Below are positions 1 to 10,729 of a stretch of DNA of 64,000 bases, one piece after another. The notes under the pieces were generated by a model. That model saw nothing but the letters and a program-made list of their open reading frames with translations, made no database searches and had not been told where the DNA came from. A program made the position numbers and the translations under genes. The stretch spans positions 90,316,756 to 90,380,755 of the forward strand of contig CM060731.1 of NCBI GenBank assembly GCA_030704615.1. Direction: 5' to 3'. Each line of letters starts with the position of its first letter. The stretch's first letter is position 1. The stretch comes from Takakia lepidozioides. Lineage: Eukaryota; Streptophyta; Takakiopsida; Takakiales; Takakiaceae.

Positions 1-3000
1 GTACACTTACCTGGCAGCTTAAAATAGTGTGCGTCAACGCACACTCTTTGAGTCCACTTTTCATGCCTCAGCCGACGTTTCATGCCTCTCTAATATCAAG
101 TTGAATGAACAACCCTGCAGGGAGAAGATGCAAAGTGTGGCAGATGAGGTCCCTTCGGGTCAGGAGAAGGAGATAATTGTTGATGTGGACGATGAGTTCT
201 ATGAAAGCAAAGCCGCTGAGATGTGGGGGGTCTGAAAGTAAACTCTCAGCTTGTGGTGCAAAGTATGCTTGCCCCGGGTGGGAGGTTGAAGATTCCCCTG
301 TGTAGGTTGGTTTCCATGCCCGTCGTTCGTACACCCTTCGTCAAGGACATTCTCAAGCTGGAGGCCGAGTTTGTAGCATGGGTATTTGGATGGATCCGCA
401 GTCTTTTACGTTTCTACTAGGGATTCCAAAGGTAATGAGCTCCTCGTGGATGAGTCAATCGTGGACTCCTGGGACCCCATTTGGAGACAGCTGAACGAAT
501 CCTTCGAACTTCTTCTCTCCAGGAAACCTTCCACCCAGGCATTCTCGGGAAAGATGTTTCACGTTTGGGATGGGAACCACCGCTTGCTTGCATGGATGGC
601 TGTCATTGGGAGGCTGCACTCACAGGAGGAAGAGTGGCATTACTCTGTTCGATCGATGGTGCTGGATTTGTGACGGGAACATGATGGGTCTTCTGACGGC
701 AATGAATGATGTGAACAAGTTGGTTTCTCATTCTACATGTTCCACTTGTGGTTCCGTTCTTCTTTGATTGAAGACCTTGAATTTCATTCTGACTTACAGA
801 TATCATTCTGCAGAGGAACGGAGACATCGCATGTCAAAACGAGTTTGGTTCACACACTGTATAGGATACAAAGGATAGGGCAGATGCCCTTGACCAACTT
901 CAAGACCATCCTTTCAGCGGAGATGTACAAGAAGTGCGAAAGCTCCAAGACATCGGAAACGTGGTACTCGTTGACCCGTGAGGCTTTCATGGAGTACATG
1001 TACACGGTGAGATACATCTTCCTTCATCTGGTCTTCCATATTCCACATGTTTGTTTTCTGTTTGTTTCCTTGACCTTGTGCTGATGCAACTCTCTTGCAT
1101 TCCCTTGCAGCAAGACATTGCAGATGCAGGGGAGCGTGGCAAACTGGAATACTACAGCTCTACCCCTGAGGAGGAGAGAAGGACAGCAAAGGGGGTTGAG
1201 AGTCGCATCCAGAAAGAGATGACCGCTACAAGAAGGACTATAATGAGTGCTTTCGTGAAGCAGTTGAGAATTGCCGACCCATCATTCGGACCGCAGTTTC
1301 TCCTGGAGATAAAAAACCATTATAACAAGCCAGGCAAGCCAGAAATGGCCCAGGAGAAGTTGCACAGGTTGTCTACCGCCGTTGTGTCTCCAGAACAAAA
1401 GGTGAAGTGGCTGCAGATATGGAACTCCGATCCCACAGTTAGGGATACCCACATGTTCCCAAGGCCGGAGAAAGAGAAGAAGACCCAGCGTGTCATTCCT
1501 GTCAGTGACAATGTGCTGGACACCTGGCTTCACAAGGCCACTTACTGGAGCCAGGTGTGATGTCCTTCCTGTGTCACTGTCTTTTCTCTTTTCCTGTCCT
1601 TATCTTTCTATTGCCTCTTACATTCGCTGTGATTGCTTTTGGGTTCATTCTTGCATTTGTATTGTTTTGCAGTTGGAAGAAAAGGGCCAGATCGGTTCTG
1701 CATACTCAGCTGGCTGACTATGGCATCAGTATGATAGCACCGAAGGTGTCCTTCGAAGCATACATGAGGAAATGGAGAGCCACAGTGTGGCACTCTTGTT
1801 TCTTTAGAGAGTTCAGCAAGGAGGGTGGCATCAGTCGAACAAATGAGCTGGACCAGCAAGAAAAAGGAGAGGAAGCCTGGAAACGATGCCTTTACAGGTG
1901 CACACTCTTGCACTACTTATTTGTGCTGTGGTTGCAATGTGTTGTGTGGCATACTGTTGAAGGGGGTCTTCCTGGTGTGATGGAAAAGTTGCCACACAAT
2001 ATTTCCATTGTAAAATGAGGCTGTCTCTGTTGCTGCAGGTACATAAAGTTTGTTCTCCTGGAAGAGAATTGCCTGGACAAACATCCAGATTTCGTGGACC
2101 TGTGGCTTGTCCCTGCTGGCAACCAGACCATGTTTACTACTGGGATCTTGCATGACTGGGGCCCAGACCATCTTTCTTCTTGTGGTTGGTATTTGGATTG
2201 CCCTCCTTCTGAGACCCCAGCTCCAGAGGTGTCTTGAGGGAGAGAGAATGACCGTATTGCAGCCACTGCCGCAGCAGCCGACCTCGACATTCATGAACGA
2301 AATTTGAGGACTCTTGCAGAGAAGGAGCCTCCCGCTCAGGATACCCCAGGTAGAGGAAGAAAGGCAAAGGGAAAAGATGTTGCTGGTTTGTGGGGAAGGG
2401 AAGGGGTAGAGGGAAGGTGGCACAAGGGCAGGGAAGTGTTGCAGATATTGGCCCTGTGGAGCATGTCCAGCAGACTCCACCGCATGGTAGGGGATCCGGG
2501 AGGAAAAACAAGGGGGTGGTTGATCCCAAGGACCCGTACCATGCAGTGGAACATCCCACGAGGGTCATTCGCCCAACCAGGTTGGAGATGGCCAACGTCG
2601 GGTTCCTTGCCATGATGGAGTCGAAGAAATCTGATTACAAGGGCGAGCCATCACCAGTGTGGGACAGGATTGTGGAGTTCCTCAGCACGGTGCGTGTTCT
2701 CTTTGGGTTCTGTGGCTTCTGTTGTCTTTGTCTGCTGTGGGCATGGATCGTTTCTAAACTTGTGAGAATTCCATTGTATTTTTGTTTGCAGGCTAAAATG
2801 ACCAAATCCTGGGTGAACGGGAAGGAGAAGCCATATGCAGCCGAACTCATCATCTTGGACATCCCTGATGGGTTGGCAGTCCCGGATATCCCTCCATCGG
2901 GTGCTTGTCCGGGTTGGAATGCTTTTGATGAGCGCTACTGGCGGTGGGTTTTCTCCTTTTGCAACTTCTTCCTGTCCGATGCAGGTGTTTGGTGCTCATC

Positions 3001-4230
3001 CAGTCATCGACATTCGGTGTCGCCGTGCACTTTCCAGCTATTTGAAAGCCTCGGGCATGAGAGTCGTGAAGACATGGAATTGTGTGAACAGCATGTACCT
3101 TACGAAGGGGGATCGTCCGGGAGAGATGGTGAGTTTGCCTTCTTCCTCCTCTTCTTGGTTGTTCTCGGATGGGGTTGTATAGGTCGCTCGAACTCATATG
3201 TAGGGGCCCGATTTTTTTTTGCTTCTTAGTTCCTTGTGGATGTCATGTTCGCAGACTCGTCTGTTTGAAGCTGTTTGTCTCGTCCGGGTGCATCCACAAA
3301 CGACTCCGCCGGCATTACCGAGTTCACCATCACTCATGGGGCCAAGTTCATAGATGACAGGACAGATCCTCCCACGGATGACATGCATCACAACTACGTC
3401 GACAGCAACGTGTGCTTGCGAAGGGAATGGGGTTCCTTGGAGAGGGGCGAGGGAGAGGAGCCGGCTTTCATTCAAATGATTGTGGAGTGCTGCACCTACA
3501 CAGACGCCAGAGTTCTGGATTTGTCGATGGGCACAGGTTCGTCTCTTCAACATTCACATTTCATGAGGTTTGATTGAGCTTGCACTTTCAGCACTTCCCA
3601 CCGTTCCGAATGTGTCTTCAATGTCTGCTTCATTCATTCTATTCCACTGCAGGTGCTTCTTACCACGCTTGCAAGGCCAGTGCGCGACATCTCTTTGGGA
3701 TTGAAGGGGATGCTGAGATTTACAAGAACCTCCTGATGGGTTTGGGTGGACACACTTCTCAAGTCCTTCCGAAGCCCCGTCCCGCTGATACTGATACAGA
3801 GGAGACTTCTGACAAGGAGCTGGACTCCGACTTTGCCTGTGAGTAAGTTCAACCTGTGCATGCTTGCATTGTTGTTTCAATATCGAGAATCGCTGTTCTT
3901 GAGGCAAAATGCACATGGGAGACATCCTCTTTGTTGGACTTGTGCATTGCATCATTGTGTTAAAAATGGGGTTTTGTGGACATGTGCAGGAGTCCGCGTG
4001 CTTCCACTTGCCCTCCAGGGCTATCACACCTATTTGGACTTGTTTGCAGTCCTCCTCGGTCTTGCGTGCTACCTGTCTATGCGGAGGCACTCGCAGCAAG
4101 CGTGTCCGTTCATGGCACTCCGAGTCCACCTTACGACGGCCTTCGTAGAACACGTGGTGTTGGGGCCAGAATCTTTGTAGATGACATAGCACAGGAGGTG
4201 GACACTGATTGTGATGACTGCGACACTTGA
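1..4230 (+). pseudogene. ParB-like/N6_N4 methyltransferase-like element gene, copy 1 (degenerate; 5' end off window)
   Basis: Order of domains: a ParB/sulfiredoxin-like block (about 239-690, with the DGNHR motif at 563-595), a helical middle, then a methyltransferase-like region with DIPDG at 2858-2872 (motif IV position) followed by LDLSMGTG at 3511-3536 (motif I) and ARHLFGIEGD after it. IV-before-I is the beta-class order. Exons read from GT/AG signals: 813-1006, 1111-1554, 1673-1897, 2039-2689, 2792-2943, 2985-3128, 3255-3536, 3653-3838, 3990-4230; the last stops with TGA. The 3536/3653 junction rejoins the GTG of motif I, which supports the intron model. Frameshifts in the ParB block (near 380 and 673) and an in-frame TGA near 2239 make it a relic. 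It is the most diverged copy. ParB and methylase names rest on motifs and order only; catalytic ability is doubtful because the usual D/N-P-P-Y/F/W is replaced by D-I-P-D-G. Confidence 0.6.
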
Positions 4231-4596
4231 TATGAAGTTTTATTTGGTTTAATTCTGGGCCAAATTTGAAATGGGATGGTTGTGTGTCCTTGTTGTCCTG
4301 TTTGCAATGTGTGCGTGGAATTCACATTCATGGTTACAAACTATTGTTGGAGATGGGGGTTGCATGGACCGCCTGGATTGTTCCTTCAATCTATTTGGTG
4401 TTTTGTGGACCTCACAGACTTGAGTACATTGCGAAAACAAACAAACCACTTTGGTTCGTGTAGAGCATTCTCGCATCATTTGCTAGTTGGTCCCCAAACT
4501 ATTCCTGCTAGAAGAATGGTTGGTGAATCCATCACGGTGAAGTCCACCTCATCAAAAAACTGTTCAGGCATTCTCAATTCTACCCACATCAACCCG

Positions 4597-4742
4597 CGGA
4601 AATAGGTGACACCACTCGGAAATAGGTGACATTCGCGGAAATAGGCACTGTTTGCATGCTGACGTGGCGTGAGCCTGTGCTGGGCTCACGCTTTCCTGGG
4701 CTCACAGGCTCACGCCTCCGGGCTCATGGAATAGCACCCCCC
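4597..4742 (+). repeat. Terminal region of copy 1 (candidate element end)
   Basis: CGGAAATAGG occurs three times (4597, 4617, 4636), then iterated GCTCAYG motifs, ending in CTCATGGAATAGCACCCCCC. The same outward-facing end occurs at 16716-16754 (CTCATGAAATAGC then a C-rich run, on the minus strand). Immediately after it a MULE coding sequence starts in mid-gene, so this looks like the methyltransferase-side end of copy 1 inserted into MULE A. The left flank is outside the window, so no target duplication can be tested. Confidence 0.45.
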
Positions 4743-6333
4743 GCAGTGGAGACAACCAATCTGGGAGCCTTGCACAGCTGGTTGGGGTGGTGGCATTTCC
4801 GGTATCGACAGTTCGGACAGTACATGCGGGAGGTATGATGCTGTCATTTTCGTGCAATTGTCTTTCTATTACGGACCTTTCCATTGGTCCCTCACCATTG
4901 TTTGTGTCCTTGTAGGAGCAGTGCTTGGATTCCAACACGGGCATGCCGAACACGAATATGGCAGAATCAGTCCACTCCTCCTGGCGAGCGTCTTCTGCCG
5001 CACATCTAGTGGACGAAGTGACGGCCACAACGGAGGACATCGACAGAGCAATCATGCAGCAAGCCACGTACTACAAGCTCCTGAGCGGGAAACAATGGGG
5101 CTTTGGGCCAGATAGGGAGGAATTGTTGGTACGAACAGCTTCGAGGTCCAAGAATCCACTGAAATGGGCGACATCATTGCAAGAGAAGATCAAAGGGACG
5201 CCTCTGCACCGCAAAGGTGAACACCTAGAGGGGGACGTCCATACTCGCCCTGTGAGGCGGAGGATTGAAGAGGAACCCGGGTGCGAAGAGGATTCCTGGA
5301 GATCCGACAGGAACATTCGGACAGCACCTCGAGGTCCCGTCATGTTGCCGCACAATGTGTCTTCCAGCAGTGGAAGCCCAAGAGTTTCCAGATCGCCATC
5401 GCCTTCAAGCGGGGATTCCGTGCGAGAAATTCCCACCGCTCGCTTGCCCCAGATTCTGCCCGCTGTTATGCAGTATGGCCAAGCCATTGTGGAGACGACT
5501 ATGTCTGCGTCACAGTGGAGAATTGCTCGCACAAAGCCGGCGTTTCGAGGCAAGTGTTCCGTTATTCGAGTGGATACACGACAACGTTGTTTAGAGATGA
5601 TAAAGAGGAATCCAGATGGGGCTGTCCCTGCTCCTACTTTTACAGGAAGATTTGTCCATGCAAAGTTTGCGGAGGCGACAACCACCCAGTTCTGGTTCTG
5701 CAGGCACGACGTTATGACTTGCGTGTATGGAAAGCCCAAGTACGGCATACAAACAATGCCAGAGGCTCCCCCGGTGTGGCCGGTGGAACCAGGCTGCGAT
5801 CTGAGTCAGGTTGAGGCCGACGCCCTTACTGCCGTAGGATTTCGGATGATGCAGCGCACTGACGTCCTCAGACAACCATTTCCGCTTCCACAGCCTCCAC
5901 CACCAACCCCTGTGAGAGCAAGAACAATGGGACGCAACAGCTCTAAGCATGCTACACACCGTTGGGGGAAACCGAAGAGGCGGCGACCTCCCTCAAAAGT
6001 GAACGAGACAAGGATGGGGAATGCACTTCGGATGAACTGTACAATCCAAAGCTCGACAGAAGTGCCCCCACCAGGCTTCGGGTGTGTGTATCAGATGGCC
6101 AAGGCAGGCTCAGCTGTTTGCAATGAGGTGTACACCATCACCATTTCAGAATTACCCACCTGCTCCAGATCATGGCGAACAAGGGGGCATCATACTGCCC
6201 TTGCAAGCATCTGTACTACGTGTACCTAAAGAGACTCCGGTGTAATTCCATAACTCATCACTTCATACATGCACCAGGGTTGAGCCCCCAAGAGGTGCAC
6301 ACTCTTCTGAATATGGATCCAGGGGACCAGTGA
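4741..6333 (+). pseudogene. Mutator-like transposase, 3' half (MULE A)
   Basis: Starts abruptly inside the transposase domain at the end of copy 1. The first exon (4741-4832) carries the WLGWWHFRYRQFGQYMRE segment; an intron at 4833-4915 has GT...TAG ends; the next exon carries NMAESVHSSW, the place of the catalytic Glu in MULE transposases. A FWFCRHDVMTCVYGKPKYG block follows, then the SWIM zinc finger. The second half of the finger (CPCKHLYYVYL) lies in another frame from the first, and the CxC is damaged, so the finger is broken. This copy keeps about 90 residues (roughly 5320-5620) that MULE C and E have lost. It ends with TGA at 6331-6333. A non-functional 3' remnant; role by family is DNA transposition. 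Confidence 0.7.
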
Positions 6334-7149
6334 GCTTGGCTTGCGGTCCCCACACAATGGTACGCCCATCCTTTTCAAAGTTCCAGTTATAGTAGAACTG
6401 TAATGCTGCAAGTACCTCTGAGTCTGGCCACAGAAAGAACCGACTTATGTCTTGCCTACCAGTAACCTATTTTGCTCGAACTAAGATAATATTATGTCAT
6501 TCACTTCTGTTTCCACGTGCTTGTATTTTTGTTTGTTGGAGGGTTCTTGTTTTTCTGCTCTCCCAAACTTTGCTTTCCTCATTCGACCCCCGGCAAGGAA
6601 ATGCGGTGCCGCATTTCCAAGTAACGTCGTAGGTACTAGTAGATGCGGCCTTCGTCATAGCAAAATAGTCGCACCCAGCCTTCAGGGAGCCGACCGTCGC
6701 CAACACCAAACTCCCCAGAAATTTCGCACGTGCGAACCCTAATGCGGCACCGCACTTCCCAGTTGAGTCGCAAACCTTTCCCGCCGAATACCCGAAGATG
6801 ACATAATTGTGAAGTACTGCAGACTCTATTGGTGCAGACTCTATTGGTTCAATCGCGGCAGAAGGGTCAGCTTCATTCCAATGTTAAGGCATGTAAAACC
6901 GCGGAATACTCTATACAGGCCAGTATGCAACGTCTTTTTGCCGTGGTATACTGGATTTCTCGTTGCACGGTCACTCATTTCCATGAGCGGATCTAAATAA
7001 CTATGAGCGGAGCTGTTACTGACGACATATCTTCGCCGCATTACAGGATCTGGAACTTCCAAAAACGGCAAGGTCAATTTTTTTTATAAAAAATATATAT
7101 TATTTTAATACCTTTTTTAATCTGCCGCATTTCCAAATTTGGAGGAGTC
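6334..7149. other. Noncoding 3' flank of MULE A
   Basis: No convincing gene. There is a near-perfect 22-bp palindrome at 6597-6618 (GGAAATGCGGTGCCGCATTTCC) and a related GCGGCACCGC at about 6743, a short tandem duplication of a 'cagactctattgg' motif at about 6823-6850, and an AT-rich stretch at 7078-7120. The palindrome resembles the GGAAAT...ATTTCC cores elsewhere in this element family. Confidence 0.5.
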
Positions 7150-7239
7150 CGCTCATGAAATCCGCGTGTCTTAGACTTCGGCTCACCGCTCATGCGGCTC
7201 ATGCGACTCATGGTTTCTGCTCATGAAATAGTAAACCTC
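7150..7239 (+). repeat. Transposase-side terminal region of MULE A
   Basis: Iterated GCTCATG motifs end in CTCATGAAATAGTAAACCTC. The same end follows MULE C at 28970-29007 (CTCATGAAATAGCTAACCTC). Two independent copies stopping at the same sequence supports a true element terminus. The LINE relic begins immediately beyond. Confidence 0.5.
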
Positions 7240-7378
7240 TAATGGGGGAGATTTGGTCAATATCTTTGTCGGGGTTGCATTCAGAGATATGTATATGTAT
7301 ATATGGGGCGTTCAAGGGGGTACGGATGTATCGAGCGTCTATTGGTTGGATTTGAGATACATGATGTTGGTGGGTGTA

Positions 7379-7606
7379 CGTTAGGTAATTGGTGTTAGTT
7401 GTTTTGTAGAAGGTGATAATGAGGCAACGGTTGTGAGTAGGGTCGCAATCATCATGGGTTCCAAAGAGGTCGTCTTTGATCTGCCAAGTGTTCTCAGATG
7501 CAGGGAAACCCGCCCATTTACATAGGTAATATGTGTCAACACAAGTGGCGCCATGTACGTCGAGGGAGGTTTGAGTCTTGATGCCGAGAATAGCTTCAAT
7601 GACGAA
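7379..7606 (-). pseudogene. Chromodomain-like C-terminal segment of the LINE
   Basis: Translating the minus strand from 7606 gives FVIEAILGIK...TYYLCKWAGFPASENTWQ..DDLF, matching the chromodomain pattern (VExIL, YLVKWxGY, ENTWEP, L). Chromodomains bind methylated histone tails and in chromoviruses guide integration to heterochromatin. It is one frame away from the preceding reverse transcriptase frame, separated by a proline-rich linker over C/G homopolymer runs (7650-7680), where a slip could explain the shift. Whether it truly belonged to the LINE or to a separate Gypsy relic is not certain. Confidence 0.6.
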
Positions 7607-7661
7607 GGCCTTGGGGTGGTCGGGGTTGGATAGGCAGGGGAAGGAGGTGGGGTGGGGGGGT

Positions 7662-8811
7662 TTAGAGGGTAGGGGGAAAGTTGCTCAAGGCAATTAACGG
7701 GGCTGGGGGGGGGGAGAAGCGGGGGGGGTGGGAGTTGGGGAGAGGGTGTTCCGGAGTGTTATGGGAGGTCATGAGCTGTTGTAATATGGAGGGGGCTGGG
7801 GCTGTTCTGAAATTTGGAAGGAGGTCTTGCTTATGATGGGGGAAGAGTGGGCATGGTAGGTCACAGTCGAGGGTGCACGAGGCGGTCTGGTGGCAAAATA
7901 AAGATCGGAGTTGAAGCAGGTATCTGCATGTTTTGATGGTAGCATGAGAATGTTTCAGGGTAAATTGGTGTGGGGTAAGTAGCCGGTTCCCCGTGGCAGT
8001 GGTGAGTTGGGTGAGAGTGGTATTATGGCGTGCTTTAAAGTAGGCAAGGACAAGTTTCCTTTCACGGGGGTGGTTGGTTTCGAATTGTGTGAAGACTGGG
8101 CTGCTGAGCCATGCCCGTTCAAGTTGAGATATGGAGTTGGGGTATCCGGGAAGGTCGGTTTGAATGCTGATTTTCAATTGGCGTAGGATAAATAGCGTAC
8201 AGGCGGTGGGGGAATGGAGGCAAGATTGTGGGTGGAGGGTAGGGAGGGAATATAAGCCATTATATTTATACGCTATGTGTTTAAGGAGACCTCGAAAGAT
8301 TAGACCGAGACGGCCTGGGTCGTTAAGAGCCTCGATAAGTTGTGAGCCGAGGGTGCGGGCATATGAGATGATCAGGGGGCTAGAACCAATCCCAAAATTG
8401 TCCTGTGGAAGTTGGGTAAGAACGTTAGGGGTGCTGGTGGGGAGGCCACAAATGCGTTTGGTGAGTTGGATAATATTGGCGTTGAGTAGTTTGATATCCG
8501 GTATAGAGAAGGGGTCACTTAGGATACGGTGTTGTTCACCATAGGAAGATAGCATCGTGGTAAGGGTGCTAGTGAATAGTTTGTAGATAGTGTTTGCAAG
8601 GGCAATGGGTCTGTAATTATTGAGGTTGGTGGGGTTGCCTTTTTTAAATAGTATAATGGTTCGGCTATGCTCCAGGATTGTGGGATACGTTGGAGTTGGT
8701 AGCAGAGTCGGAAGAATTTGAAGAGTAGAGCATGAAATTGGGGGTCAAGTGACTATAGAATGGCATTAGGGATGAGATCTGGGTCGGGGGCCTTTGCTTT
8801 AGGAAGAGCTT
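7662..8811 (-). pseudogene. LINE reverse transcriptase remnant (core deleted)
   Basis: The block begins with ALPKAKAPDPDLIPNAIL, similar to the usual KAPGPDGI start of LINE reverse transcriptases, but has a stop soon after. NNYRPIALANTIYKLF (8600-8560 region) is the classic motif 2. After LSSYGEQHRILS the sequence jumps to what looks like post-palm sequence; motif A and YADD are not found, so about 150 residues of catalytic core are missing. Proline-rich C-terminal end. Confidence 0.65.
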
Positions 8812-9282
8812 TTACACACGAGTCATATAGGCCAATTGTGAAGAGGTCAAGGAGGCGGCCGTGGGGGAGCCACGTGAGTCCAGAGAAAAGCCGTCAAGAT
8901 CGTGCCAGGGGTAATGTTTGACTTTACACATGCAGTTGGGTAAGTGATGTCTAGGATGTAGACAGTTGTCTACATTGGGTGTATAGGAAGAAGAGGCTTG
9001 GAGCCAGATTTCGGTGTTGATATCGACAGGTTTGGTTAGTAGGTGCCCAAGTCTATGTTTGAGGCAATCGATGGGCGGGTTAATGGCAGGGTTGAAGATA
9101 GCTTTGTGGGCCCATTTAGGGTGGTCATGTAGTAGTTGGCCAAAGGTGGCGACAATTTTTTTGTGGTTGGCAGAGGCTTTTTGTTTAGTGATAAGGTAAG
9201 CAGCTCTTTTTGCTTCCCGACCGAGCTTGGAGAGGGAGGCGAGCCATTGAGGGAGGGAGGGGTCGTCCGCAGGAGGGGGCAT
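8812..9282 (-). pseudogene. LINE ORF2 linker between endonuclease and reverse transcriptase
   Basis: Open frame downstream of the endonuclease, with the helical, basic character usual for this linker (for example LGREAKRAAYLITKQKAS). It ends at a stop just before the reverse transcriptase block, which continues in another frame, implying a frameshift around 8812. No separate function can be assigned. Confidence 0.5.
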
Positions 9283-9420
9283 AATTGGTTGACATATGGG
9301 AAGGGTGTTTAAACAAGTGATGCGTGGGTCCGTCCTCCAGTTATTAAATAAGGGGGCTGGGGGGGGAGGTATAACAGCAAGTGCGCGACGTATGGTGTGG
9401 TATGTGTTGAGATGTGTTGT

Positions 9421-10335
9421 CTATGCGCGTTTCTGGGTTCTGGTGAGATAGCCCCCGTTTTGTGTTGATCGCGTTGTTTGGGGGAGGGCATGGGGAGCCG
9501 AGCATGTGGCTAACACACTCTTGGTCATTTCTTGTAATGTGGATGTGATTGTCTGGTCGGCTTCATTCCAGGCATCCTCTGGGGATAGTATTAAATTGGA
9601 GTCAGAGAGTATGGGGGAAATTTTGTGGATGAAATAAGAGGAGGCTGAATGGAAGTGTTGTTGGAAGGCTTTGACGTTATTTTGAGGTATGGGTGAGAGT
9701 ATACGGGGCTGGGGGGGTGGGGTATGCACATCTGGAATGGGCCGGAAGGGAATGAGGGAGGGAGGGAGGGAGACAGAGATCGGGTAGTGGTCAGAGTTGC
9801 ATAGGCTATTGAGGTGAACGTGACTCAAGAGGTAGGATGGGATACTATTGCTGGTTTTGAGGTAAAACCCGTCCAGGAGGCTTAAGGAAGAGTAGTTAAG
9901 GCCACCTTGCCGGGAGTAGTGATGGTCCGCCGGGATGTATCTGAGGTCAAGTTGTTGGGTGAAGCGAGCCCATTCGTGATCTGCAGAGGATGGTGGTTTG
10001 TGGGTTCCGTTGTGGGAGTGCCCCAGCAGAGCGATGTCTCTATTGAAGTCACCTGCGAAGATGACGTGGTGGTGCTGGTTATTTGGATGGGTAATTGTTT
10101 GGGATATAGTGTGTAGTATGTCAGTTATGAGGGGAAGATCCTCGGGGTGTGAGGGCATGTATAGATGTATCATGGTGATGGGAGAGAGTGGTGGGAGGTG
10201 TAGCTGAATGATTTGAAGGTGCGACTGAAGGGGGATGGGTACCATAAGTTTTGTGGTGGTGCTGGGAGAGTGATGTGAGCGAAGAATACCTAGTGCAACG
10301 CCCCCCCTAGTGGGTTTGTATGGAGCGGAGCGGCG
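9421..10335 (-). pseudogene. LINE endonuclease domain (EEP superfamily), 5'-truncated
   Basis: Endonuclease/exonuclease/phosphatase fold of LINE ORF2, which nicks target DNA to prime reverse transcription. Visible motifs are RGGVALGIL near the start, FAGDFNRD in the middle (catalytic Asp/Asn) and CNSDHYPISV towards the end (catalytic Asp-His pair). The first part of the domain (metal-binding Glu region) is missing. The open frame extends upstream to 10401 into unrelated sequence, so I stop the domain near 10335. Confidence 0.75.
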
Positions 10336-10339
10336 AGAT

Positions 10340-10729
10340 AGGCATTGCTCAGCGTAGCTACGGCGTGAGCCCAGCCTCGTGAGCCTGGGAGCTGAGCTCA
10401 CGCTTCAGGGAAGCGTGAGCGGCACAAATCTGCTGGAGAAGCAGGTCCTATAGGTGAGGATTGCAGGAAGAGGGCCTATTACCGTGGACAAAACAAAGGG
10501 GGCCACCATGCACCAATGCCTGCACAAAAAGAGGAATATGAAAAGATGGCAGATTTGAGCTCAGAATGATTGACACACTTTATTTCAATTCACAGATAGA
10601 CGCTTACAATGAATGGCATGTGCATTTGCCCTGGTTCCGTGAACGAAATGTATGTGTTTGTTTTAAATGCAAAGTCTTCACACGGTAACCTGGAAACCAG
10701 CATGGGAAGCGGGCATGGCTCGTATGTGT
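10340..10729. other. Terminal/3' flank of MULE B
   Basis: Contains several GTGAGC/GCTCACG iterations in both orientations (10362-10425), like the ends of copy 1 and MULE A, but without a clear CTCATGRAATAG. Probably a diverged transposase-side end of MULE B. No gene seen. Confidence 0.35.

Larger units (their letters stand above)
7300..10335 (-). mobile_element. Defective non-LTR (LINE) retrotransposon
   Basis: Read on the minus strand it holds an apurinic-type endonuclease, a linker, reverse transcriptase motif NNYRPIAL, and then a chromodomain-like block. The 5' end of the endonuclease is missing at the MULE B border (about 10335), and the reverse transcriptase core, including any YADD, is absent because of an internal deletion. 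It sits exactly between the facing ends of MULE A (7239) and MULE B (about 10345). Not capable of retrotransposition. Confidence 0.75.

Noticed and set aside
3554-4192. 212-codon minus-strand frame
   Set aside because: Antisense to methyltransferase exons with matching splice sites and conserved protein motifs on the plus strand.
5071-5748. 225-codon minus-strand frame
   Set aside because: Antisense shadow of the MULE A exon.
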